A program made the translations under genes and the position numbers. The notes under the pieces are model-generated. The model searched no databases, was not told where the DNA came from, and saw nothing but the letters and a program-made list of their open reading frames with translations. Shown here piece after piece: positions 1 through 7,217 of a stretch of DNA of 64,000 nt (position 1 is the stretch's first letter; every line of letters begins with the position of its first letter). The DNA is from Verrucomicrobiota bacterium. Lineage in GTDB: Bacteria > Verrucomicrobiota > Verrucomicrobiia > Opitutales > Opitutaceae. Location: assembly GCA_947471035.1 (NCBI GenBank), contig CANIWJ010000001.1, forward strand, positions 46,439 through 110,438. The letters run 5' to 3'.

Positions 1-495
1 CAGGCGAAGGATTTCCAAAGACGTTTGATTGAGCAAAAGAGTGAGGTAATCCGCTCGCAGCCCGCGCTTAATCTGACGGAGGATAAACACGCGCTGAAGT
101 GACTCATTGTTAAAATCGAGCCTTGCTTGGCGGATCTTGGCCTCGATGGCACCCCAGTGGTAAATCGGACGCGTGACGCGAGCGTTAAAAGCGATGCCCG
201 TCGTTTGTTCATCGGGGTAATTACCATCTAAATAACTGCTCTGGGTTACGCCAAAATTCCCCCCGAAATCCAAACGCGGGTAATAAGCAGCCTTTGCTGC
301 GTCGAGTCGTGCAGTAGCCTCCTGCTGCGCGATGGCCTGCGCGACCAAAGCTGGTGCCCGCTCCCGGGCTTGGTCCAAAATCTGATCCAGCTCAGGCAGG
401 AAAACTTCAGGATAAGTAGGCGACGATTGTGCCAGCAAGCCCGAGGTCGAACCAATCCCGAATAGCAATACTGCGATGAAGCGTTGAGCGAACAT
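1..495 (-). CDS. TolC-family outer-membrane efflux protein, N-terminal part (runs off window)
   Basis: The minus-strand reading frame opens at ATG 495 and stays open to the left edge, giving 165 residues without a stop. Residues 1-22 look like a signal peptide (MFAQRFIAVLLFGIGSTSG, then LLAQ). The mature part begins with LDQILDQARERAPAL and is helix-rich, with AAYYPRLDFGG and RVTRPIYHWGA. This layout matches the N-terminal repeat of TolC/OEP proteins, where AxxxYPxL marks the first helix-strand turn. Such proteins form trimeric outer-membrane channels for RND or ABC exporters. It lies just downstream of the polysaccharide locus on the same strand, so a link to export is possible but unproven. 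A short purine stretch (GAAGGA) abuts the start codon. The C-terminal two thirds are outside the window. Confidence 0.8.
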   Translation of the reverse strand, partial: MFAQRFIAVLLFGIGSTSGLLAQSSPTYPEVFLPELDQILDQARERAPALVAQAIAQQEATARLDAAKAAYYPRLDFGGNFGVTQSSYLDGNYPDEQTTGIAFNARVTRPIYHWGAIEAKIRQARLDFNNESLQRVFILRQIKRGLRADYLTLLLNQTSLEILRL

Positions 496-570
496 TCCTT
501 CAAAGCAGATTACCGTAGCCAAGAGGCCAAGCGAAAAGCTGGTGGAAATAGCCTCTAAAAATAAATTTGC

Positions 571-1761
571 TCACAAAACGCGCTTTCCCAACGTAATACC
601 ACACCCATCACGAACTGCAGCGTTAAACTTATCCGTAGTATAATGGTGCTCAATGGCATGCCGCGCCGCAGTCCCCATTCTAAGGGCTAGGTCAGGATCG
701 CGAATTAACCGGAGACACGGTCTAACCATTTCAGAAATACGCTCTGCTTTCAAACACGCCTCACCGTCAGGCAGCGTTTGCTCAAAACCGCGATGTGCCA
801 CACGACTTACCACACAAGGCCGCCCATAGGCACTGGATTCAAGAACCTTAATGTTGGTGCCACCACCGGCAAGAATAGGTGCCAATGTTGCTGTGCACCG
901 TGCATAAGATTCGGCCAAAGATTCAACAAAGCCGATCGGCTTAACGCCCGGAAAACTCGACCAACGTTTACGCTGACTTACGCTCATACCCTGGCCAACA
1001 ATATGTAATTCAACATTGGGTGCTTGAGCGCGCAGTGAGAGCCACGCCACGCGAAGGAAGGCATCAATCCCATCCGAATTAGCGCTGTAACTCAAAGTGC
1101 CAACAATTAAAAACACAAGCGGGTGGCTTGCAGATGGAAGCGGGGAAAGCTCTGGTAATCCGTGAGGAAAGTACGGAATATTTGGCAAAACCGTCGCGCG
1201 CGATAGCCCGGGATGTCGACAATCTGATGGGTTAGAAACCCAACAATGCGCAGTACGAGGTAGCAAATTCCGATGTGCCTCTTCCGAATAACGCAAACAC
1301 CGCTTAAGCGTCAGCCGTTTAAACCAGCCAGCAGTCGAAATGCGCTGGCGAAGTCGGTCAGGATCATAATCATCAACATCAATTAACAGTCGGGGATGAC
1401 GGAAGAGATTAAGAATGCACGCAGGGCTAAGGTAGCGGGAAACCACTAAATCGTAGCGTGAAAGGTCGCCTACTTGTTTGTTCGCAGGAGAAAAGGGCTC
1501 CCATCGCCAACGCCCAGCATTTAACCATGCGGTAACCACTCCATTACTGGCATTAGAAATTTGGGATGTGGGGACAATAAAATGCTTACCTGATTTGGCG
1601 TGAATTTCATCTAATATGGCTTGCTGTGGATTTTCAGGCGGCAAAAAAAAACAATCAACCCCTCCCATACGTCGCAATTGATCCAGCATCAGTACAGTGC
1701 GTTGCACACCACCACTACTTGGTCGTGTATCTAAATTGGGCGATACAAACAAAATGCGCAT
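571..1761 (-). CDS. Glycosyltransferase family 4 (GT-B fold)
   Basis: A protein of about 396 residues starting MRILFVSPNLDTRPSSGGV, the usual N-terminus of GT4 enzymes (first Rossmann beta strand, then a Gly-rich loop). The second Rossmann domain carries VFLIVGTLSYSANSDGIDA, and the donor-binding segment contains GGGTNIKVLESSAYGRPCV, the equivalent of the EX7E region. It would transfer a sugar from a nucleotide donor to a growing lipid-linked glycan on the cytoplasmic face. A GTG start at 1779 would add six residues, but the ATG at 1761 fits the family N-terminus better. It is the last glycosyltransferase of the minus-strand surface-polysaccharide run. Donor and acceptor cannot be told from sequence. 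Confidence 0.85.
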   Translation of the reverse strand: MRILFVSPNLDTRPSSGGVQRTVLMLDQLRRMGGVDCFFLPPENPQQAILDEIHAKSGKHFIVPTSQISNASNGVVTAWLNAGRWRWEPFSPANKQVGDLSRYDLVVSRYLSPACILNLFRHPRLLIDVDDYDPDRLRQRISTAGWFKRLTLKRCLRYSEEAHRNLLPRTAHCWVSNPSDCRHPGLSRATVLPNIPYFPHGLPELSPLPSASHPLVFLIVGTLSYSANSDGIDAFLRVAWLSLRAQAPNVELHIVGQGMSVSQRKRWSSFPGVKPIGFVESLAESYARCTATLAPILAGGGTNIKVLESSAYGRPCVVSRVAHRGFEQTLPDGEACLKAERISEMVRPCLRLIRDPDLALRMGTAARHAIEHHYTTDKFNAAVRDGCGITLGKRVL

Positions 1762-1808
1762 AGGCTTGTGAATTATCACCCTTAGGCAAGCTAACCGTCA
1801 GCGCCCAA

Positions 1809-2213
1809 TCATAATTGGTCCACATTATTAAATGTGAAGCGAGACTGAAGCAAATAGCCAATCAAGGCCATTACGGGGATTAATACTAAGCCGCCCAAAT
1901 AGGCGCTCATGCCACATGTGATTAATACCTTGAGTAAAATAATGTTTAAAAAGAATAAAATCACATAAACCAGGGTAAAACCGAAGATATGCTTTTTATC
2001 CATGGAGCGAAAAACGAGTTTTCCCGTGGTGAAGAAATTGAAAACCACGCCAATTATTGTGCCAAGCAACGTAGCCAGCGTATAATGTAATCCAAAAAAC
2101 AGGAATGAGGAAAATACAAAGTACCCAAACGCACTGTTTAATGCACCGACCAAGACATATCTGATAATACGTTCGTGTTTATTAAAAATCTCATTTTGAA
2201 AACCTAAATTCAT
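1809..2213 (-). CDS. GtrA-family membrane protein
   Basis: 134 residues with four hydrophobic segments. Motifs typical of GtrA/DPMS-like proteins are present: RYVLVGALNSAFGYFVF near residue 18, and FNFFTTGKLVFR near residue 60. GtrA-type proteins are small inner-membrane proteins thought to flip or help flip polyprenyl-phosphate sugars; in O-antigen modification they work with a GtrB-type GT2 enzyme. A GtrB/ArnC-like gene is present in the same cluster at 9455-10411, so the two could form a pair with one of the large GT-C membrane proteins. The gene is AT-richer than the nearby rfbGH genes. Confidence 0.85.
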   Translation of the reverse strand: MNLGFQNEIFNKHERIIRYVLVGALNSAFGYFVFSSFLFFGLHYTLATLLGTIIGVVFNFFTTGKLVFRSMDKKHIFGFTLVYVILFFLNIILLKVLITCGMSAYLGGLVLIPVMALIGYLLQSRFTFNNVDQL

Positions 2214-2249
2214 GTTTTTAAAAAACCATTTGTACGCACTTAATTTTGC

Positions 2250-3080
2250 TTAAACCATTAATGGAGCGAAACGCATAACTTCGTTTTTCCTGTAAGGAAG
2301 TCGACCAATCAACAACTGTCCCGCAGCCTGATTATCACGCCAGATGGCCGCTGCGAACTCCGCAACAGTTTGCGGCTTGCCTGTACCTACGTGTGTAACG
2401 ACAGGTTCTCCAGGCGGGGCGCAGTGCGTAAGATTTTTGATAAAATGTCTCGCAACCTCTTCCACAGAAATAAAATCACGCACCTGTTCGCCTGCAGTCA
2501 TTTCATAGTCTTTCCCAGAAAGCGCTGCTGCACGTATACTTGGCCAGAGACGACCTTCAGGCTCGCCTTCGCCATATACTTGAAAGATTCGCAGTATAGA
2601 AACAGATGTGTGTTTTTCTCGAGCAAAACCAGACCAAGCAACGGAGGCGGCGGCTTTGGAAATCGGATAGCTCTGAGTGGGTTCGAGCGGAGCGTCCGTA
2701 GGAATCAAATCATATCTTTCACCGGAGCGTCCGTATTCGAAACACGATCCCGCTATCAAAAAGGTATTCACGCCAGCCTCGTAAGCCTTGGCAGCCATAC
2801 GCATCGGGACCGTTACGTTCCAGTGGAGACAGTTTTCAAGTGTGTCATAGGGCACATTGGCGGAATGTGCCGCGAGATGAACTAGCACCTCTTGCCCTGA
2901 AAAATGCTTCGCCTCAAGTTGATCCATTGGCAGATCCAGCCATAAAGGCTCTACCCGAAGAGGGAGTCGGGGCTGACTGCCAGGCCTGCGGACCGCAGTC
3001 ACTTCGTGTCCCTCGGCTAGCGCTTGCCTCAGGAAATGGGTTCCGACAAATCCGGTGCCGCCTGTAACAAACAGTTTCAT
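2250..3080 (-). CDS. NAD(P)-dependent SDR sugar reductase/epimerase, RfbJ/AscF-like, apparently C-terminally short
   Basis: An extended-SDR protein of 276 residues. The N-terminal nucleotide motif is TGGTGFVGTHF, and the catalytic Tyr-Lys pair is in SYPISKAAA. A late motif, AGEQVRDFISVEEV, is like that of CDP-abequose synthase (RfbJ). Placed beside RfbF/G/H and an RmlC-like epimerase, it is a good candidate for the final 4-keto reductase making a CDP-3,6-dideoxyhexose. The protein stops about 30 residues earlier than I expect, right after the EVMRFA segment that is followed in relatives by a last helix, so it may be truncated. Its start overlaps the stop of the RmlC-like gene by 4 bp (ATGA), indicating translational coupling. 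An unrelated NDP-sugar epimerase role cannot be excluded. Confidence 0.75.
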   Translation of the reverse strand: MKLFVTGGTGFVGTHFLRQALAEGHEVTAVRRPGSQPRLPLRVEPLWLDLPMDQLEAKHFSGQEVLVHLAAHSANVPYDTLENCLHWNVTVPMRMAAKAYEAGVNTFLIAGSCFEYGRSGERYDLIPTDAPLEPTQSYPISKAAASVAWSGFAREKHTSVSILRIFQVYGEGEPEGRLWPSIRAAALSGKDYEMTAGEQVRDFISVEEVARHFIKNLTHCAPPGEPVVTHVGTGKPQTVAEFAAAIWRDNQAAGQLLIGRLPYRKNEVMRFAPLMV

Positions 3081-3622
3081 AGGAATGGTGTTTGGAATTC
3101 GTCAAGTGCCGGAAACTGACGGTCACGAGCAGAAATCAATGAGGTCTCGGTCAATGTTGGCCAGACAAAGCCAAACGTATTCCAATGCACACCAATATCA
3201 TGGCTGGGAGCGTGTGTGGTCGTTGTTTTATATACCAACACGGAATCTTCTTCCAACGAAACAAAGCCATGGGCCACTCCTTTCGGGATAAAAAAAATCA
3301 ATTGGTTTTGAGCGGAGATCTCATTTCCATAGCTCTGGCCATAGGTTTTTGATGATTTCCTAAGGTCGAGCACTACGTCCAAGACTCGACCCCGAATACA
3401 ATAAACCAGCTTATCATGCTCGTGTGGAGGAACTTGAAAATGCATTCCCCTCAAAACTCCCTTGCGTGAGGTTGAATAGAACTCTTCGACTGGATTAAAA
3501 CCAATCCCCAATTCGGCAAAAACGCCTGAATGAAAGGTTTTAACAAAGTTACCTCGATTATCCTCAAAACACTTTGGTTTGAGTAAATGAGTGCCCGGAA
3601 AGGGTTGGTTAATTGAAATCAC
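3077..3622 (-). CDS. RmlC-like cupin sugar epimerase (possible CDP-dideoxyhexulose 5-epimerase, AscE-like)
   Basis: 181 residues with the RmlC/RfbC cupin pattern: LRGMHFQ with the catalytic base His61, KLVYCIRGRVLDVVLDLR with Lys71, IPKGVAHGF, and VLVYKTTTTHAP. The residue matching the catalytic acid Tyr139 of Salmonella RmlC is His137 here, and the usual WDDP is WNTF. This argues against a standard dTDP-4-keto-rhamnose 3,5-epimerase. Because it sits between ddhC/rfbH and an RfbJ-like reductase, an AscE-type 5-epimerase in CDP-ascarylose synthesis is my preferred guess; RmlC for dTDP-rhamnose is the alternative. It starts with GTG and has no clear Shine-Dalgarno. Confidence 0.75.
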   Translation of the reverse strand: MISINQPFPGTHLLKPKCFEDNRGNFVKTFHSGVFAELGIGFNPVEEFYSTSRKGVLRGMHFQVPPHEHDKLVYCIRGRVLDVVLDLRKSSKTYGQSYGNEISAQNQLIFFIPKGVAHGFVSLEEDSVLVYKTTTTHAPSHDIGVHWNTFGFVWPTLTETSLISARDRQFPALDEFQTPFL

Positions 3623-3684
3623 GGGTTGTTATCGGTTAATGTAATAAATGTCGGATATAATGCGACGAAGCATGGGGATTAGAC

Positions 3685-5274
3685 TCAGATGCGTTTGGAT
3701 TTCACAAAGTCGGCGATGACCTGAATCTCGAAGGCGAGCATTTCGGCGGTGAGGCCAGGATAGGTGCCGAGGAAGATCGCCTCGTTCATGATGGCATCGG
3801 CTCCAGTGAATGCTTTGGCGATGGTCTCGCTGGTGACAGGTGCGACGGTCGCACCGTGGGAGCCAACCAAGCGGATGGCATCGGGACGGTCTCTGCGGAG
3901 TTGCACGAAGACGGGCTGGCGAAGGAGATTGCCGCCGAAGAACATACGGTTGCCGATTTTCTTTTCGTCGAGGGCGCGGGCCAGATCGGTATGGCTAAAG
4001 GGTGCGCCGGGTTTGACACGGAGCATGAAACCGAACCAAGAGGTATCGACGCGGCAACCCGTGGAGTCCCAAGCGAAACAGGATTCGAAGTCGAAAGATG
4101 CCGTGTCGGCTGACTTTTTGCGCTCAGTGGGCGGCAACCACCGCACGGCATGTGCGGGCAGGGTGAAATCAAGGACGTCGGACACGCAGTCGAGTCCTGC
4201 GCGGAGGGTCTCCCAGTTCTTCTTTCGCGCTTCGATAAATGCAGGGAGTTTCTTGAGCTGCTTGCGGCCGATGGCGGCCTGTGGGTCGAGCGGCTTCAGG
4301 TTGTAGCCGAGGTGGCTGTAAATGTATTTGTGATCGTAACCCTTGGGGAGTTCGCCGAGCTGCCAGCCGAAGCGTTTGTTGCAGGTGTCGTCTTTGCCCG
4401 AAGCACACCAGCAGTCACGGCCCCAGTCGCGGAAGCTTTCAGCGTAGGTCTTGAGCGGGGGTTTGCTAATGATGTTAACCGCGCCACCTTCGCCCATCGT
4501 GAGGTGGTGGGGCGGGTAGAAGGACTGCGTGGAGATGTCGCCCCAGGTGCCGGTGAAGCGGGTAATGTGGGTGCCGTTGGATAGGATACCAGGGGAGTTT
4601 TCCGTGATGCCAAGGGCTTTGGCGCGAGCGATGGGCATCGAGTACGTGCAGCCAAGAGCGTCACAGTTGTCCTCGATGAGCCATAGGTCGTGTTTACGGC
4701 AGAACTCGAGCACGGCGCCGAGATCGAAGGGGTTGCCGAGGGCGTGGGCGATCATTACGGCCTTGGTCTTGCCGGCGACGAAGGCGGACTCGAGTTGCTC
4801 GGGCCGGATGTTGCCGGTAGTCGGGTCGTTGTCGATGAAGACGGCCACGGCGCCGGACTGAATGATGGGGGCGACGGTAGTCGGGAAGCCGGCGGCGACC
4901 GTGATGACTTCGTCGCCAGGCTGGATGCGCTTGTGCGACGGGAGCTTATGGGTGGTTAGCGCGGCAAAGGCGACAAGGTTAGCCGAGGAGCCGGAGTTGA
5001 CGAGCAGGCTCTGCTTCACGCCGAGCAGGGCGGCGAGTTCCTTCTCGAAGGCTTCGCCCTCGGGTCCCAGCGTTAGCCAAAAATCGAGGGTGGCCCCGAC
5101 GGCGGCCTCGACCTCGTCTTGGTCGAAAACACGACCTGCGTAGGGTATGGTCTGACCGGGGGACCAGGGGGCGTGTGCGGCGTTTTCGCCGGGGAGCTGG
5201 CCCTTGTGCATGAGGGCGGAGTAGTCGCGGGTGAGTTTGAGGATCTGGGCTTTGAGTTCGGCGGGCGAGGACAT
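3685..5274 (-). CDS. rfbH: CDP-4-keto-6-deoxy-D-glucose 3-dehydrase (RfbH/DdhC, E1)
   Basis: A 529-residue homologue of RfbH, the PMP- and [2Fe-2S]-dependent enzyme that removes the C3 hydroxyl of CDP-4-keto-6-deoxyglucose. The fold-type I aminotransferase core is clear (VNSGSSANL, GDEVITVAAGFPTT, IEDNCDALG). The PLP lysine is replaced by His (SFYPPHHLTMGEGG, His256/257), the family's hallmark. The cluster-binding cysteines are kept as GRDCWCASGKDDTC (Cys288, 290, 297) plus Cys204. It is some 90 residues longer than the Salmonella enzyme (437 aa), with apparent insertions near residues 211-243 and 373-410. It is encoded directly after rfbF-rfbG in the usual order. Its reductase partner (DdhD/AscD, E3) is not in the window. 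Confidence 0.93.
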   Translation of the reverse strand: MSSPAELKAQILKLTRDYSALMHKGQLPGENAAHAPWSPGQTIPYAGRVFDQDEVEAAVGATLDFWLTLGPEGEAFEKELAALLGVKQSLLVNSGSSANLVAFAALTTHKLPSHKRIQPGDEVITVAAGFPTTVAPIIQSGAVAVFIDNDPTTGNIRPEQLESAFVAGKTKAVMIAHALGNPFDLGAVLEFCRKHDLWLIEDNCDALGCTYSMPIARAKALGITENSPGILSNGTHITRFTGTWGDISTQSFYPPHHLTMGEGGAVNIISKPPLKTYAESFRDWGRDCWCASGKDDTCNKRFGWQLGELPKGYDHKYIYSHLGYNLKPLDPQAAIGRKQLKKLPAFIEARKKNWETLRAGLDCVSDVLDFTLPAHAVRWLPPTERKKSADTASFDFESCFAWDSTGCRVDTSWFGFMLRVKPGAPFSHTDLARALDEKKIGNRMFFGGNLLRQPVFVQLRRDRPDAIRLVGSHGATVAPVTSETIAKAFTGADAIMNEAIFLGTYPGLTAEMLAFEIQVIADFVKSKRI

Positions 5275-5310
5275 GGAAATTTGTGATCTTGTGGTTTGGC
5301 AGAGGGATTT

Positions 5311-6417
5311 TTAAGCAGCCCAAGCAATGCCGGCTTTTTGGGCCGATGCTTCATAGGCTTGGATCTGACCCAGAGTGAGGGCGGGAATGTCCGTGCTGGT
5401 TTCGGAAGCTCGGCGATACCAAGCGACGGTTTGCTGAATAGTCTCGGCGAAAGGCCAGGCCGACGACCAGCCAAGGAAATGATGGGCTTTGTCGGTGGCT
5501 AGGTTAAGGAGCTTGGCCTCATGGACGGCTTTGGGATCGCTCTTGTCCACCCACTTGCCCGGCCAGTGCTTAAGTATTTCCTGAACGAGTTCGGCAACGG
5601 TGCGGTTCGAAGCCAAAGCGGGGCCAAAATTGAAACTGGAGGATAGTTGTGATCTGAAGGGCGAGTGCTTCGGGTTAGCAAGGCAGGCACCGAGCCAGAG
5701 ATATCCAGAAAGGGGCTCCAAGACGTGCTGCCAGGGACGCGTAGCGATTTTGTTACGCACAGGGATAATCTCGCCGTCGGACAGCGCGCGCATGCAGTCG
5801 GGCACAATGCGGTCCAGCGCCCAGTCTCCGCCACCGATGACGTTGCCGGCGCGGGCGGAAGCGAGCTTAACCGTCGAATCCGACGAGGAGAAATAGGAGC
5901 GGCGGTAGGAGGCGATCACCAGTTCGGCGGCACCTTTGGAGGAACTGTAGGGATCGTATCCCCCCATCGGGTCTTCTTCGCGGTAGCTGTGCACCCACTC
6001 TTTGTTTTCGTAGCACTTGTCGGTGGTGATCAATACGACGGTGCAGGGGAGGCCGCTCAGACGGACGGCCTCTAACACATTAACCGTGCCCATTACGTTG
6101 GTCGAGTAGGTCTCGACCGGCTGGTCGTAGGACAGGCGCACCAGGGGCTGCGCGGCCAAATGGAAAACGAAGTCGGGCTTGGCTGCATCCACGGCAGACC
6201 GAACGGCAGAGAGATCGCGCACATCGCCAATTATGTGACGCAGGCGCGAGCCAAGTTTAAGCTGGTCGAACAGGGACGGCAAAGTGGGCGAGGGTAGTGA
6301 GAAGCCAGTGACGTCGGCCCCCAGGAATAACAACCACTCGGCCATCCATGCTCCCTTGAAGCCGGTGTGGCCAGTGAGTAATACTCGCTTGCCGCTGTAG
6401 GTATTGGCGAAGGACAT
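5311..6417 (-). CDS. rfbG: CDP-glucose 4,6-dehydratase (RfbG/DdhB)
   Basis: About 368 residues. This SDR enzyme converts CDP-D-glucose to CDP-4-keto-6-deoxy-D-glucose with bound NAD. The N-terminal motif is LLTGHTGFKGAWM, the form typical of RfbG. The catalytic triad region shows ITTDKCYEN and YDPYSSSKGAAE (Tyr-xxx-Lys). I chose ATG 6417, 8 bp after the rfbF stop; an upstream in-frame TTG at 6444 would overlap rfbF and add nine residues that do not match the family start. The product feeds RfbH. Length is normal for the family (about 360). Confidence 0.93.
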   Translation of the reverse strand: MSFANTYSGKRVLLTGHTGFKGAWMAEWLLFLGADVTGFSLPSPTLPSLFDQLKLGSRLRHIIGDVRDLSAVRSAVDAAKPDFVFHLAAQPLVRLSYDQPVETYSTNVMGTVNVLEAVRLSGLPCTVVLITTDKCYENKEWVHSYREEDPMGGYDPYSSSKGAAELVIASYRRSYFSSSDSTVKLASARAGNVIGGGDWALDRIVPDCMRALSDGEIIPVRNKIATRPWQHVLEPLSGYLWLGACLANPKHSPFRSQLSSSFNFGPALASNRTVAELVQEILKHWPGKWVDKSDPKAVHEAKLLNLATDKAHHFLGWSSAWPFAETIQQTVAWYRRASETSTDIPALTLGQIQAYEASAQKAGIAWAA

Positions 6418-6425
6418 CGGGAGGC

Positions 6426-7196
6426 TTATTTCCAAGTTTTCCAAGGTGCATTATTTGCAGCCCAAAGCTCTTCCAGTAATATTTTCTCGCGTAGGGTGTC
6501 CATAGGCTGCCAGAAGCCGGTGTGTTTATAAACCGAAAGCTGGTCTGACTTCGCCAAGATATCCAATGGCTGACGCTCCCAGATGGTCGAGTCTGACTCA
6601 ATCAGATCTATAACGGAGGGTTCCAGCACGAAGAAGCCGCCATTGATCCAACCGCCGTCGCCCATTGGCTTTTCTTGGAAGTTGGTGATTTTGTGCCCTT
6701 CGATACCTAGTGCACCGTAGCGACCAGGAGGCTGCACACCGGTCAAGGTCGCCTTGCGGCCCTCCTTTCTATGAAAGGCGATAAGCTCGGTTATGTTTAC
6801 ATCACCGACGCCGTCACCGTAGGTGAAGCAGAAGGATTCATCGTTAAGATATTCGCGGACCCGCTTAAGGCGCCCACCCGTCATGGTGGCTTCACCGGTG
6901 TCAGCAATCGTTACGCGCCAAGGCTCGGATCGCCGGTGGTGCACTTCCATGTGGTTGTCCTTCATATCGAAAGTCACGTCTGACATGTGCAGGAAGTAAT
7001 TGGCAAAATACTCTTTGATCACATAGCCCTTGTAACCTGCACAGATCACGAAGTCGTTGATGCCATGGGAGGAATAGATTTTCATCACATGCCACAGCAA
7101 AGGCTTACCTCCGACCTCCACCATGGGTTTGGGCTTCAAGTGAGTCTCTTCACTGATGCGGGTTCCGAGTCCTCCGGCTAGTAATACGGCCTTCAT
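6426..7196 (-). CDS. rfbF: Glucose-1-phosphate cytidylyltransferase (RfbF/DdhA)
   Basis: 256 residues, the normal length. It makes CDP-glucose from glucose-1-phosphate and CTP, the first step to CDP-3,6-dideoxyhexoses. The nucleotidyltransferase signature LAGGLGTRISEETHLKPKP is at the N-terminus, and KPLLWHVMKIYSSHG and FTYGDGVGDVN follow. The ISEET form after GGLGTR is characteristic of RfbF rather than of RfbA or GalU. It is followed after 8 bp by rfbG and then rfbH, the canonical three-gene order. A 21-bp gap separates it from the preceding AT-rich membrane protein gene. Confidence 0.95.
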   Translation of the reverse strand: MKAVLLAGGLGTRISEETHLKPKPMVEVGGKPLLWHVMKIYSSHGINDFVICAGYKGYVIKEYFANYFLHMSDVTFDMKDNHMEVHHRRSEPWRVTIADTGEATMTGGRLKRVREYLNDESFCFTYGDGVGDVNITELIAFHRKEGRKATLTGVQPPGRYGALGIEGHKITNFQEKPMGDGGWINGGFFVLEPSVIDLIESDSTIWERQPLDILAKSDQLSVYKHTGFWQPMDTLREKILLEELWAANNAPWKTWK

Positions 7197-7217
7197 TTTA
7201 TGATTTTAAAATGTTTG

